NCBI RefSeq assembly: GCF_008831285.2
Contig: NC_045149.1
Location: 17,933,035 to 17,997,034, forward strand
Reading direction: 5' to 3'
From: Nymphaea colorata
Taxonomy: Eukaryota > Streptophyta > Magnoliopsida > Nymphaeales > Nymphaeaceae
DNA: 64,000 bases
Numbering within the stretch: position 1 is the stretch's first letter; every line of letters starts with the position of its first letter. Under the pieces are notes generated by a model that saw only the letters and a list, made by a program, of their open reading frames with translations, searched no databases and had not been told where the DNA came from. The position numbers were made by a program, and so were the translations under genes. This document shows positions 1-13,539 of the stretch, one piece after another.

Positions 1-1860
1 ATGTGGGGATGTGAGGGCAGCACGTAAGCCCAACGCCAGCACTACACTCACCACCAGCTCCAGCAGATCACCACGCATGTATATATGTGTGTGTGTGCAT
101 GCACGGGCTCCGCGCATTCACTCATATATATTAAAAGCATGCGCGCATGTGTATACATAAGATCAACCGAATAGGTGCGAGTGCTAGATCCATCAAAAAT
201 GATCTTGGCCGTTGATTTATTTTGCCAGAAGAAAAACACAAAGTCTATGAACATGTGTTTATGTGTGTGTGTGGGCGCGTGTGTATGCATGTGTGTTTGT
301 ACACGTGTTCGAGCATTTATGTGTGTGTGTGTGCGTGCATGTGGTGCACACTTGTGTGGATGGAGGCTAAAGGTTATGGATCGGTTGGTGGAAAACATGG
401 GGCTCTTACTTTCTCAATCAATCATCATCATCTTTTAAATTCCTCTTCTTTGGCACACACCAACTGGTTGTTTAATCCACAGATGGAACCACTACTTCTG
501 CCCCTCTATCACTACTAACCACCACCATCAACACTCACTACTCGTACTTCTGCTGTTGCTGTTGTTGTTGCTGCTGCTACTGCTACTACTACCTTTGTCC
601 CTCTTTTTTATTCAAAGAAGAAATAAAGTAGTGGGGAAGTTTTTCTATCTGAAGAAGGTGCAAGGAGAGGAAATTAGGTAGATGATTAGAGATTAGAATT
701 AAGACCTGTCAGAAGCCTTGTCAAGTTCTTAAAGGAAAAAGAAAAACTTTTATGCTGATGTTATTCTAGGGAAGGAAGATTATTATAATGAAAAGGAAGG
801 GGTGACTTGAGGATGGGATTCAATTATGAATCTTAGAAATGATTAACATCACATGCAGTGTTGTTCAGCTTTTATACATTTGAAGTTCCACTAAAGTAAA
901 TTTACATAGCACTTTTTTTTTTTTCTTTCATTTTACTTAGGGGAAACAGTAAAACTCTTAAGACCATAACCTCATGCCTCTAAGATTCTGGCTTGCTTTG
1001 GGGCTTGGATAGACTTACAGTGCCTGCTACCTTTAGCAGCCTCTAGCAGATGTAATCTTCTATTGTTCCTCAATAGGCTCAGAGGTTTGAATCATACTAA
1101 GGGGCTCGCTTTGACCGTTAGGAGTAGGTAACTCGTTCCCTGTCTTTGTTTCTATTGCATTCTATCTCACCGTATGACATTCTTTTCTACGATATTTGTG
1201 AATCACCGTCAATACGTCGGTGTAGATTCGGGATAATCCTTTCTTCCATAGTCATGGGGCTATTTACAAGCAATAACACACTGGAATGTGACGACGGCCA
1301 TGGGTTTCGAACTTTGAACCCCTTGAATGTAAACCACGGTACTGTCGAGTTACGCTATGTCCTTGTATTTAATTATTGTGCTTGACATGTGAGAGGGCAA
1401 TTTACATATTTGAAGAGAAAGGAAAAGGCAGTGAAATGTAATTTTCATATTTAGATGGCACAAAAGTGAAAAAGGGACAATTTGGGTCCTTTGATAAGAA
1501 AAAAAAAAAAGAGTATATCACTGCTTTGTGTGCTGCACCCTAGGGGTCTTTCCCCACTCTTTACTCTACAGACAAGGGGTTGAGTCACCTGCTTGAAAAT
1601 GATATTCATCATTTAAGCCAAAAGATTAATGCCTTTAATAAGTGTGAAGAGATGACCTTAGCCGGTTCGATGGTCATTAAAAATCACAACCTAATGATAA
1701 TGATTCAACTAGCTAGCTAATCTAGTATCATTCATTAACATTTTAAACAACAATACCCCCACCCCACTTTCTCATCTTCCCACCATATAGTTTGCAACTT
1801 TACTATTAATATATTCCCACACTAAAGTGAGTGAGTGAGTGAGAGAGAAAGGGAGAGAGT

Positions 1861-2100
1861 GGCCAGAGAGGTGTGATACAAGTCACACAACTGATTGGGT
1901 CAGCAGCTGGTAGGGGAGAAGTCATTGGTTCAAACCTGACATCGTCCCTTCGTTGAAAGCTAGCACATGCCAGGACCTTGGGGGCAAGGGAATAGCCTTT
2001 AGCGGCGTATGATTCAGACAGTCGACTAAGCCTCTCAACCCAAATGGACGGCATTGGTTAGATGATTGTGAGAATCATCATATCTTATTCTTATTCTGGT
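1861..2100 (+). mobile_element. SINE-like element (tRNA-derived head)
   Basis: The sequence around 1895-1940 has a pol III B-box-like core (GGTTCAAACC) preceded by GCAGCTGGTAGG. The region ends in a T-rich tail near 2085-2100 (TCTTATTCTTATTCTGG). A clearly related head occurs on the minus strand near 35823-35880, with GCTGGTAGG before GGTCACTGGTTCAAAT. Two dispersed copies of one tRNA-like head support a SINE family. I did not identify target-site duplications, so the ends are approximate. An old tRNA pseudogene is the alternative. Confidence 0.4.

Positions 2101-2106
<6 letters not shown>

Positions 2107-2185
<79 letters not shown>
2107..2185. repeat. (TA)n microsatellite
   Basis: An uninterrupted run of TA dinucleotides about 79 bp long. 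It explains the apparent poly Tyr-Ile reading frame across it, which is not a gene. Confidence 0.97.
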
Positions 2186-2187
<2 letters not shown>

Positions 2188-2960
2188 TAAATAGTATAAG
2201 CTAGAGAGAGAAAGAAAGAGGGAGACAGGAAAAGGATAGCTGGTAAGTAGAAGGCTGAATACTATCTCTACTTCCCACGTCACCCACGAGGGCTTTAGTA
2301 ACTTCTCAGCCACTCGTGTGTCACATGTTTGTTGCAACCCCCCATGAACCGAAAACCCACCACATCCATCCAATCGCTTCCACAACTGGAACTCTTACAG
2401 TATCTTCTTCGCTTCTCCTGTTCTCTTAGCTATTCTTAGGTGATCGATTGCTTGCATTAATTGGGCTTGGGGCGGGTGCTGGTAGGTCGCTAGTTTTGTT
2501 TTGAATTCTTAGAGCAACTAACTGAAGTTGAAGTATAGCGAGTATGTCTTACCTGAAGACATGGACCCTAGAGGGATGAGATTGGGGTTTCAGTCCTCTT
2601 GCTGCGCATAAGATGAAATACTCAGCAATGAATCTCATGCCCCAAAACAGTAAAGCTTCAACTATTTACAGCACAAAAAGTGAGTCAGTAGCTGATTTCA
2701 AACGTTTTAGGCCGTCAAGATCAGATCTGCACGACGGGACTCGAGAAAAAACTATAACTCATCTCAATGGTCCAACTTATCCAACGTTATGCGATTAAAC
2801 TGCACCAGATCCGATCACTAGAGAGTGGGAATTGCGTGAGCTTGTTGCTTTGACGAACATGGGTTCATGAGCCGCACCACCTAGAGCTCTGGTCCTCACA
2901 GTTGAAAAAATAGACAACCCAAATGTGCATTGAGGCCACCTATACATGGACCCCATGAGA

Positions 2961-3037
2961 ATGAATTCTAGAGAGAGAGAGAGAGAGAATGAATTCTAGA
3001 GAGAGAAAGAGAGTTCTAGAGAGAGAGAGAGAGAGAG
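2961..3037. repeat. (GA)n tract with repeated TTCTAGA blocks
   Basis: GA runs are interrupted three times by TTCTAGA, twice as GAATTCTAGA. The pattern suggests local duplication of a GA microsatellite with its flank. Confidence 0.9.
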
Positions 3038-3394
3038 GCCAATTGGGTTGCATGTCACATGCCACGAGACATTGAAAATGATACTGGGGAGTGAGAGTAA
3101 GGCCTTGTGGTGGGTCCAAGAGTTAGAGGGTGGCACACAAAGCAGGCCATCAGAAATAACATGAGGGCTAGCTTTGTGAAATGGACGTGGTGCCCCACCC
3201 TCCTTTTGATTTCTGGCCGTCTCTTTCCCCTACATTTATTGGGCAGCAGATCAGATCAGATGCTCAAGTCCTGGAAACCCCCAACTGGTTTATTCATTTC
3301 CCCTTTCCCATGCATGTGACGGAGCAAAGCCCATTGGTTTGGCAGTAGAAGACTCCGCTATCTTGCCGGTTTCACATGACTCAAAGTGGCGTGC

Positions 3395-3972
3395 TTGCTT
3401 CTAATTGGATTCAGATTCGGATTTGGATAAAGTAAGTGCATTTATATGAAACCGGATTCACATATTTTATTGGCCACACAATCTTTTTAAACAAAAAAAA
3501 AAACTATTAATTTGCATTGTCAGTTGCTCACTGGAGCAGATTCCAACTGCTTCATGTTGAAAAATTTAACATTCCATTAAGAAAACGGACCGGCCTTGGA
3601 TTTAAGAAACGATACTGATCGGATTGGGAACCAGACTCGGTTTCCAATAAATATGCAACCGAATTCGAATACAGATTTAGTTTCAAATGAATATCTATGT
3701 CTTGAAAATCTGTTTTTAACATACCATAATACGATTCGGGTTGGGTTGTATATTGGAAGTCAGATTGGGATTCAAATATGAAAATCAAGGACAAATTCAG
3801 ATTGGATTTACATTGCAAATTTAAAAATCAAACCCGGATATATGGAATATAGAACTTTAATGGTTTCTATTTGAATCCGAACATACGAAGATCCAGTAAA
3901 TTAGTAAATGGTACATCGTATTCACATAAAGGGTACCTTAGATTCGAATCCAATCCATTAACGTCCCTAGTG
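3395..3972. repeat. Degenerate GGATTCGGAT-type interspersed repeat
   Basis: The stretch is built from imperfect variants of GGATTCGGATTTGGAT, AATCCGAA and GATTCGAATCCAATCC, and ends at CATTAACGTCCCTAG. The reverse complement of that end, CTAGGGACGTTAATGGAT, matches the start of a similar stretch at 12848 (TAGGGATGTCAATAGATCGG). This is one repeat family in opposite orientations. Open frames inside it have no family resemblance. Confidence 0.6.
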
Positions 3973-4591
3973 TAATGCATGCCAAAATGACCAAGATTTA
4001 AGTTGATCTAATCAGCAATAAAATATGAATGTTGGATATGTCAAACTTTTGGCCCGTGGGCTTTTCTGACTTTGAATCAATTTTGAAAAAGCGTAGGGTT
4101 CTAACCCTAGAATCGGATTTGAAATATAAGGTTAGTTTCTTCTCTAGTGTACTTTGCAAAAGATGGCGCCTCATCAAGTGTGGGCACGATCCACTTATTA
4201 ATTTACTCGTATTTTCTCTACTTTCTATACGTCAGCCCATGGTTGGAGCATTCCATCTACAGTATCACGCCCTTTGATTTTGGGGTATACGCCACTTGAT
4301 ATGTAATTAAATTCATACTGCTATTGAAAGAGAGAGGTCAAAGATGATGATAATAAATCGACCATTCAAGGTTGGCAGCATTTTCCGTCCAGCATTCTAG
4401 AAGAACTGGTTCAAAGGCGTCGTATGAGTATGAAAGTCGCCACAAAGCAGGTTTGCGTTTCATGAAGAAGAAGACCGCTTGATGAAGTTGGAACCAACTT
4501 AGAGAGGCATGAGAGTAGCAGCAACGAATTGGTCATGGTGGTGCCCAATCATGTGGCTCAACCTGGCGTCTTATTTGAAGTTGAAGTCATG

Positions 4592-4632
4592 GCAGGGGCG
4601 GAGCCAGGATTTTTTTTAGGGGTGGGTCAAAT
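4592..4632 (+). mobile_element. Terminus of a GGGGCGGAGCCAGGA-type element
   Basis: The sequence starts GCAGGGGCGGAGCCAGGA, then a T run, then GGGGTGGG. Related termini occur at 34821 (GTGGTGGAGCAAA) and, inverted, near 29265-29292 and 34990-35012. Only one end is recognisable here, so the element is truncated or too decayed to delimit. Confidence 0.45.
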
Positions 4633-6609
4633 TGTCGTTCAACTGAGCCGAATTTATCCGAGTAGGACCAAACTATGAGCATGTTTGAGATATGAACAAC
4701 TCGACCCACTTCAACACTGAGCAGCCTAACCGATAATAGTTTTAATTCCTTTTGCAAAACGAATATAAAGTGTGACAACTAATGTTTTAGCCAATTCCAC
4801 TATAAACTTCTAAAAATCTTTAATATAGGACTAAACTTTTTTTTATCATAAGGTGTTCCAGAATAAAAGCAAGCTAAGTTAGTCAGACTTTAACCAAACC
4901 ATTCTAGAAAGAAAGTGAAAGCGTACGCTTAATTATGTGGTTCATTTCGTCATATGTACACAACGATGTTCCCCGCTTTAACTGTTGACTCTAGACTTTT
5001 GGGAGTAAGAAAGTCGACACTTCTACCCAAATTAGCGATGAACAATATTTTTTTCTCCTTAATTACCTTAGGTTTCCAAAAGTCAAAATACAACACCTAA
5101 TTTTTGTTAAAATTGTCGATTTTTTCTTTGCGTATCAGAAAGGTGAGAATGCTAAATACATCCAATCATGTATTAGGGTCTTTTTAATTGCCTAAACTAT
5201 TTTTCTTAGATCCTATATTGAGAAAGGATATGCAGTAGTGGAGTCACATGTGAGCTAGTGTATGAGAAAAAATTTCATAATTATATACTAATTGCTCTCT
5301 TGTGTCTAGAGTATGATTTATTTATGTTGAAGTCTTTAGTTTATGCTTAAATGTTCACCTGTGACAGAGCACCCTCCAATCGGGTCCCAAGTGTATGTAA
5401 TGAGATTCCATGTTTTGAGTAGTCAGCGGGAATCTTGTAACCGGCTTCAGCCAACCTTAAGTAAGAGAGTTGAGTTTATTTTCATTTCTTACCTCCATCG
5501 GCGATGTACAAGCTTTTCAATAAAAATACATTGTGAGTTTTTTTTTTTCACACTTTGGGTTTTTTGATGCATTTTGTTTTTCAAATAATCTCTCCACTCC
5601 TTTCAATTGTTTAAGGCGGACGAACACTAATACCCTAAGTTATAATTTGCATATATGTATATATAAATGCTTTTGAGAAACCAAAATTATTTGAATTAGT
5701 GCCTCGTCAGCCCAGAATTTCATTCTTCACCACCAATGTCATCGTGGACAGCGTGCATGAACCCGACAATTAGTCAAAAGTGTTGGTTGCACACTAAGCC
5801 AGATATATCGGATATAGATCAATATCATATCGAAGATCCAGTAACTATTTGGGCTAGTATGACTTAGCCGATATAGAGTGCCATTATTTCTCCGGCCAGT
5901 TGCATTAAAGAAAAAGAAATGACGATGGTAGCACAGCAAGACCGCCTTACACGACGTTGGTCCACGCACCAATCTCCAGCCTGGCTGATACCTAGCGAGG
6001 AGGACCACTAACTAAGTGAGTCTGGTCCAAGACAGCTACATGGTTGGGGGCCCAATACCAGGCGTACCTAGGGGTGCACCCATTAGGGTCGTTTTGATTG
6101 CGATCCGTAGTCAAACTTTGACCACTCCCGTTCAAGATTGACCTCAGATGGGTTCGACCACAAGAGGTCCATACACTTGGCTTTGCTAGGCGGGTTGGTC
6201 AACCCATACCACACGATATTCAATAAGATAAACATGACTGAGAAAGTCTTTACATAGTTTGATTATGAGGGATTTATTGATAGCTAGCATAGTGTAGATG
6301 GGCGGGCTAGGGGCTTGTATAAGGCAGGTTTCTAGTTCGATTTTGCTATGCTCTTGTGGTAGGACATAACATTCAAGTTGAAAGGTGCACCGTTGACACA
6401 ACTCAAGACCTCAAAAACAAAAGGAGAATGAGAGGGTCCTTGGGCCTCGCTTCCCACACTCGTATGGACAATAGACACTAATACTCTAAATGCAAATAAG
6501 TAACAAGATATGAGATATTATTACACAAATAAACAATTTACGTGGGACTGGTGTAGGCAATTGCCCACACAGTTAAGGGAGTACCTAAACTGTTTTGTAT
6601 TCGTAACCT

Positions 6610-6719
6610 GAAATTAGGAAAAACAATACACATTTTTTCCCCCTTTTTTTGTTGGTGAATATTATGAAATTAGGAAAAACAATACACATTTTTTCCCCCT
6701 TTTTGTTGGTGAATATTAT
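6610..6719. repeat. Direct tandem duplication, unit about 56 bp
   Basis: The block beginning GAAATTAGGAAAAACAATAC and ending GTTGGTGAATATTATG is present twice back to back. The copies differ only in the length of a T run after CCCCC. The near-identity indicates a recent duplication. Confidence 0.93.
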
Positions 6720-7248
6720 GACATGAAGTCCGAACAACTTTTCCCCAACTTTATCTGTAAATCTAACCTCCAGTATCGATGGTCTCCTCCGTTTTCAGAA
6801 ATGGCAATAACAGAAAATATTCATTCGGGGGCGAACTGTCCGATCATGGGTTAAGAAAATTTGCTTCTGGTTTCAAATTAAAGTGTTTGTTCACTTCCAT
6901 GAAAAAGCATGTCAGTGTTCATTTTATCAAACACGAATGATAAAAATTAGGAACTTAGTTTGGCAACGGTAGGGCACAAATTTATATACATATAAGAACC
7001 GGGCGGCCTACTTTTGAGATCATGAAGTCATAAGTGGAAATTTATTAGCAGTAATAATATTAATAATAAATGTTAACCATAGTAACTTTGGATGATAGAA
7101 AAGCGGGGAAGGCAGCAGGCTCCGTATATATAGTTCAAGCCAAGCAATAACCTTTTTATTTAAAATTGTTTATTGATTTCTAGTGCTCATAACTGATGCA
7201 CTACATGATGGCACGCCCGTTGAACTCTTTAAGTAGCTATCAAGTCAG

Positions 7249-7371
<123 letters not shown>

Positions 7372-7493
7372 TTTGTTTGTTTGTTTGTTTCAACATTATA
7401 AAATGTAATCTTAGAGGATTCCAAGATCTCAATACAGCTAGATAAACCGATCTAACATATGATGCAGCAGTTCATGGTACTATGAGGCCAATT

Positions 7494-7641
7494 ATTGACA
7501 GAGACACTCTTTGTGAGTGTTTTATAAATTTGCTCTAAAAACTGAACACCGAACATGTTCTTGAGTTTTATAAATCTGCCCGCCCAATATTCAGGGCATA
7601 TTTATGAGATACTCACAAAGTGTCTCAGTTGTCGGACAACC
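7494..7641. mobile_element. MITE-like inverted-repeat element, family A
   Basis: The left end reads AGAGACACTCTTTGTGAGTG and TTTATAAATTTG. The right end, read on the minus strand, gives GAGACACTTTGTGAGTAT and CTCATAAATATG, so the two ends form an imperfect terminal inverted repeat of roughly 40 bp. The same termini flank another element at 36808-36961. The interior has no coding capacity. Target-site duplications were not resolved. Confidence 0.6.
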
Positions 7642-8807
7642 CCTATATACCATCCATTCTTCCAAATAAGTCGGTTTGAGTGCTTCTTGTAATGTACGGC
7701 GAGAATGATTGGATCCAGTAATCAATAAGATCCAAGTCTAACATGGCAACTCTGCATTTGGATCTAGATCCAAACCCCGTTCACTAGCACCATTTGAACA
7801 ATTGAACTTGTCTTCATCTCGAAAGCTAAGATATTAGGTCCCCTCGGTTAGGTACTTGGAGGACATCAAGTTGAGTGGAATTGGCTGGATTAAAGATTAC
7901 TTAGCCGATCCTTACCTAACTTGCCTGCAGAACAAACGTTTTTCCCGTAGCCAGAAACAATGAGATCTGACCTCCAAGCTTATTTACTTGCAACTGACCG
8001 CTTTGATTGCTTGTTTTCCATTTAATTCTACCAATAAATACAGTATTTACGCCACTTCGATTATTGAAAGGCTTGTGGTGCAATAAATCTCTTCAATTTT
8101 GTTCGACCTCCCTATGGTGCTTGAGTATGAATAATCTTGTTTAATTTTTGAATTTCTAACTAAAACCGTTAGTTTGATTCTGCAAATTTTAAAAATTTCC
8201 TGTTTTTTCTTTCGCTCAGCACAATAAGTCTGAAGAGAAGTTGCTCTTCTTATCAATTCAACTAAGAAACATTTGAACTTGGCTCAATAAGTAAGAAACT
8301 AAGATGGTTATGGTTATTCAGAGTCACCCAACCATTTAATCAAGGGTATGCATTTGAAGCCAAAAGAATGTTGAGGAAAAAAAAACAAGAAGAAGAAGTT
8401 GTGGATTAATATTAGAATATTCATCAATTTTTTTTTTCTCTTAATCATTCATCGTAATATATTCAGGCTCAAAAACGAGAGAACCATTCAATTTGCCTAT
8501 ATATATATATATAGGCGTGAGAGAGAGAGAGCTAAATGTGGTTAAAATATATTTACTAAAAGGCAGTCATTATATGAGCATTAGTGATAGTTTCCGGTAC
8601 TTTAGTACCAATTTATGCGTCATTTGCAACAGATTTTTAATAACCTACCCACCAAAAAATATGAAAGGTCTCGATAGAGAGATTGCAAGAAAAGTTTATG
8701 CAGACCAGTCGAAGTTCGCCGGTAGTTAGGACTGTGTCCTAACCATTTCGAAAAAGGAAAAAGAGCGACGTAAGGAAAAAACAAATGCCAAAGCGGAAAA
8801 TTGGCAT

Positions 8808-8881
8808 TGCTTTCATTGAGATTCGAACTCAAGACCTCCCGCTTACTAAACGGGTGCTCTAACCAACTGAGCTATGAAAGC
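8808..8881 (-). tRNA. tRNA-Thr (anticodon AGT)
   Basis: On the minus strand this 74-nt sequence folds as a complete tRNA. The 7-bp acceptor stem is GCTTTCA pairing with TGAAAGC, the D stem is GCTC/GAGC, and the anticodon stem is CCCGT/GCGGG (one T-G pair) around the loop TTAGTAA. The anticodon is AGT, read as IGU, which serves Thr codons. The T stem is TTGAG/CTCAA around a TTCGAAT loop, and the discriminator base is A. Box A (TAGCTCAGTTGG) and box B (GTTCGAATC) are intact. There is no intron and no encoded CCA. A TTTT pol III stop lies seven bases past the 3' end (8800-8797). All stems pair, so it is probably functional. Confidence 0.96.
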
Positions 8882-11800
8882 TTGCCGCCCTTAAGTTCCA
8901 GGCCTTCTGGGAAAGATAGATGAGTGGAAAAGAGAGCGAAATTTGCTTTCTAAACGCGACCCCGACGCAGGAAGTTTCAGTTAATCGGCTGCATCAATTT
9001 GAAATATGAACTGTTCTTGGTGGGAAAAAGATAAAAGCATTACTTGTTTGGACTACAAAAAGTAATAAAGAGAGTAACTGTTTCGCCCAGACCCTGACGT
9101 AGTTCATCTAAGATGGTTCAGTTTCGGACCCAAGAGTAGAGGGAAAGAAGGGGAGACCTTGTGTCTCTCATCTCACCCCAACAGTAGGATTCCTCCCATT
9201 CATCTAGAAAAGGTTCATATCGAGGTAACTGAGGATAAAGAAATTAAATGAATATTTATTAGAGTCGGTGGTATAGGCTTCTTCTCTCCCATACATCACC
9301 ATCCTTGTTGAGTGTTGTCCACCTACCTCTTCATCTTGCCCTTGTATACTACTCAGTTTCTTTTGCTGGTTTCTTAGTTTGGTGTTATAGTCTGTCACGT
9401 TTCTTTAAATGCATTTCCATCTCTCTCTCTCTCTCTCTCTCTCCTGTTTTGTACTCACTGACTTCTTGTTATTAAGTTTTTGTTAATGATTTTCCATTTA
9501 GTCGGCAGCTTTCTCTCTCTCTGTCTTCCTAACAAAAGAAAAAGCTTTTTATATGCTGTCAGGATGAATCAAATGTTGTCGACATCAATCGCTTATGAGC
9601 TTGAAAGACTAAATCTAGCTGATGAATGCAATATCAGTGGGCAAACCCATAGGATGTGCAATGCGAGCGTTGGCAATTAACATTTATATCCATTAATATG
9701 CTCCAATCTTCGTAATAAATTTATAGAACACTGTATTTTTACCAATCGCAACACAAAAAATCACATCAGAGAACCTGATTTTTTCATGTCAAAATCCAGC
9801 TCTAATTTTATTCCAATTCTACGACTAAGACGCTAATTGACATAATTTTAGATGATCCATAATCAATAATGATCGCCGTGCAAGGTGAACCAGCATGCAC
9901 AAACAGTAGTGCTGCCGTTAAGCCAAAAAAAAAAAAAAAAGAAGGGAAGAAAGAGAAGACAACCATTCATTGCCGGTGCGCTTTCGGCTTCCTTCAATAG
10001 CCGACCAAGTTCCAATAAACAATTGATCCTCAACGTCACGTCGAACCAGGAGGAAGGATGCCATCGTCGTGAGATGGTTTCATCATCCACAGAATACCAC
10101 CAAACCAAACCATCTCCCTGTCTCATGACACACTAATGCCTCGAGTGTATTCAAGTCAAACTGCCACACAAGACGACACAGAAAATAATATGAACGACAG
10201 GGTTGATCCAAATCATTAGTTTTATTTGCTTCCCAAGACATCTAATTTCCTTACATGATTAATCACAGAGGTATGATCTCTGCATTTAACACCATGAAAT
10301 TATACCAAAAAAACATGTTTTTGTGAAGCCTGGACAGCGATCTAGTGCCAACTTCAGAAATGCTGACTTTTGAATCCTTGTGAAACAAGTCTTTGAACAA
10401 GAACAAAACGTACATGATATTTTCCATTTAGTTAGTTTTAAGAACAATAGCATGTTTAGTTCCTGGCGCTAATTAGGTCGGCATCTTTGAAAGGCCTTCC
10501 TGGCGAAGAACAACTGTCACGACATTTGCCCCGGAAGACCTTGAAGATATTTCTTTTTATGGTGAAAAGCAACTGGGCCAGTGAAGTTCTTGTTTCTGCA
10601 GACAGCTGACAGCATATGTCCTTGAAGATCTTCAATGGTGAAGAAGAAAAGATGCCACAGTCAGTAAGTGGTGGTCACATCTTGCTATTTGCACCGAACA
10701 CGCCAGGCTTTTGCCACGAATAGGCATCACCAACATTATAGTTTTCCCTAAGAAAAGTTGTTTCTGATGCAAGTTTTTCACCTTGAATCTGTTCAAGGAA
10801 AACTGGTAAAAAGGTTTTCCCAGAAATAAATGCTAAAGTTGTGTCTGAAATTCTGAATCAAGTTTGGTGCCATTCTGTATATCTATATATACCAAGTTAG
10901 ACAGAGACAGAGAGGAATCAAAGTTACTAAGAAAGCCTGCAGCAAAAAAGGGCCAATCCTATGATCATTGGACTGTCCAAGTCGAGGTAAATAATAAGAA
11001 AGAGAGATTATATAACAATAAGTTAACAATTTGACTATTAAATCTTGGGTTTCAACTGATTAGTAAAAATTGTTCAGATCAATAGTGTGTTTTGGCAATT
11101 AAATAAAAGAGCAAATGGTTATAAAGTAATGGGTTGCAGGAATTATGATTTATGAGCATGCTGGTTTACTAAATTCTTCGCCTACATGTGGTCCATTACT
11201 GCCATGGCCTCTCTGCTGGGTGTAACAACAGTTAAATGTTCCCAATATGTGAGAATATGACTGCATAATTTGGTTGTGAAAAGTTTTAAATTCGACCTTA
11301 CTTGAACAGGATCTGTTCCTCATGCAGAACACTGCACGTGACCAAGTAAGCATGTAGCAAATACGGAGAATCAGCCATAATAGAACCACAGTAAATATAC
11401 ATTTCTTAGTTCTAAAATCACGTTCTAGTTATCTAGTGAGAAAAGATCCAAGTTCATAGTCATAGTTCAAACTTCACGGTTCGTGGTCATGGTGCCACAG
11501 TTGGGGAACTATGCATGGAAGTTGTTAAGATCCTGCAAGGAGACCTTTTCATTTTCAGCAGTTACGAACTCAACCTGGATCTAACTCTTTCTCTACTTAG
11601 TTGTTGCTCGGACGATTTCATAGAAAGCGCGGTAACTTCCCTATCGTAGACGAGGAGAAATTGGTTTTCTAAACTTCTGTGACAGTAACAAAGGAAACTT
11701 TTGTCCACAAACTTCGATGTAAATAATGGTCTTAGTTGGGGAACCTGACCTCTATAAAGGAAATGGTTCGTGGCGTGCAAACACTTATCTCATTTATGTT

Positions 11801-13500
11801 TTCCTACCCAGTAACTCGAAAACTTGACTGAGCTTGAAAAGTTGGCTGAGCCACCTGTTTGAGATTTCACTCTAGAATATGCCTCACTTCTGTGCCATGA
11901 ATTCTGGTAGCTTAGCAGGAAAGCTGCCATAGTTACCGATTTAGACGATTGATTTCTTGCAGTCTAATACGGCAAATGAAACAGTTATCAGCCTTTCCAA
12001 GGATGTTATTCCTTTTAACAGATCAACCATGACAGTAATAGACCAAGGAACCTCCAAATGCTTTCTCCAAACTTGAAATCCTGAAGGCCGCATATGTTTC
12101 ACATAGTGTTCTGTGAAAATGAACCATTCTGTATAGAAAATAACAAATTTTCTTGGCTGAATGTAGCAAACAACAAGAATAAGAAAACAGGTGAAAAATT
12201 TCCAGCAGCTTCCATATCCATAGAAAAGTCACCCCTGCATTCTGGCCTCCATTGATATGGGCATAAAAAATTCCATCCCATTAAGTTTTTTTGGTAATCA
12301 ATAAGCAGTTTGTCTGATCAATCTTACTTGTGGCCTACCGTTGGCACTTGATTTCCCATTATATGAATCTTTTGAAAACCTTGTTCATCTTTTAAGCTGA
12401 GACCCGTAGAAGTAATGAAATTAGAAACCCATTGCCAAGGATATAAAACGGATCTGTATATTTGAATCAGATTCAGCTATTCGTGAAATTAGATTAGGTG
12501 GATATACTGCACAACCAAGCTTAGTTTTGCATCTGCAGTGACACATAAATAGTTGCTAATCAGGTTCAGATTCTCTTCTCATGTCTTTATTATTTTCCTA
12601 TCAAAACTTGGGTGTGTTTTTGTAACATTTTCCTCAGAAAATAAGACACCAATAAGAGTTTGAAGTAAGATGTGATTACATAAAATCCAACTAAGTTGAA
12701 TTTGGTTAAGGTAAGACACCAATAAGAGGTGCATATTCAACTTTCATAACACATAAACAGATTTGCCTCAAACACCATCTAGGCATTACCTCGTCCAAAT
12801 CCTTGTCACATCATTGTTTTCTAACTTTCACCTAAACTTAACAAGTAGGGATGTCAATAGATCGGATTCAAATCAAATGTGCTTTTAACTATATCTGTTT
12901 TGTTTTCCCAGATGTTTACATATTGAGATTCAAATTTAGATTAGAATACAAATGAAAAAGGTATATCCAAGTCCAAATCAGAAATCCGATTTCACAATCC
13001 AAATCTGATCGGAAACCAATTTTTAGATTCACATCAGAATCCAAACCCAAATTTTAAACTAAATCCAACCTACTTTCACAATGTAAGGGCATTGGATATA
13101 AGATATTTATTTGAAACTAAATCCTATCCAAATCTGGTCTAGATATATATATATATAAATCTGACATGTGATTGGATGTCATTTCTTAAATCCCAATCTG
13201 ATCCAATTTCTTAATTAGATATTAATTTGTTTTCTATGTCCAATTTTTAAAATGGAATATCAGATTCAAATCACATATATTGCATCACTATCAATAAGTT
13301 TGAAACCAACCCTAAAACTAAGCTTCAATCGCAACTATGTTTCACATCAAGACGAATTTGAAGAAAATATCGAACCCAATTATGGATATTCCAACGTTTT
13401 GAAGAGAAGATTTGGGCACCAGCGATCTTTCTTTCGATTATGAGCCGTTTAGGTTTAGCTAGTTGTTGAGATACTTTGGGAGCAATCTTGAATACGTGGT
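8882..13500. other. Intergenic stretch without a recognised gene
   Basis: No supported coding region. It contains a CT microsatellite (9419-9443) and unassigned AT-rich sequence. A degenerate GGATTCAAATC-type repeat occupies about 12845-13260 and is related to the one at 3395-3972. Open frames on both strands at 9863-10136, 11150-11780 and 12023-12281 are short and have no motif I recognise. Confidence 0.55.
12845..13260. repeat. Degenerate GGATTCAAATC-type interspersed repeat
   Basis: Starts TAGGGATGTCAATAGATCGG and continues as imperfect variants of GATTCAAATC, AATCCAAATC and TCTGATC. It matches the inverted end of the 3395-3972 stretch, so both belong to one family. Confidence 0.6.
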
Positions 13501-13539
13501 CCGTAAACGGATCCGGCGTTTCCAGGACTCATGAGTTAT

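Noticed and set aside
48-398. His/Thr-rich 116-residue minus frame
   Set aside because: It is a translation of a GT/CA low-complexity tract.
2101-2385. Reading frames with poly Tyr-Ile (also at 7229-7432 and 39055-39312)
   Set aside because: They are translations of AT microsatellites.
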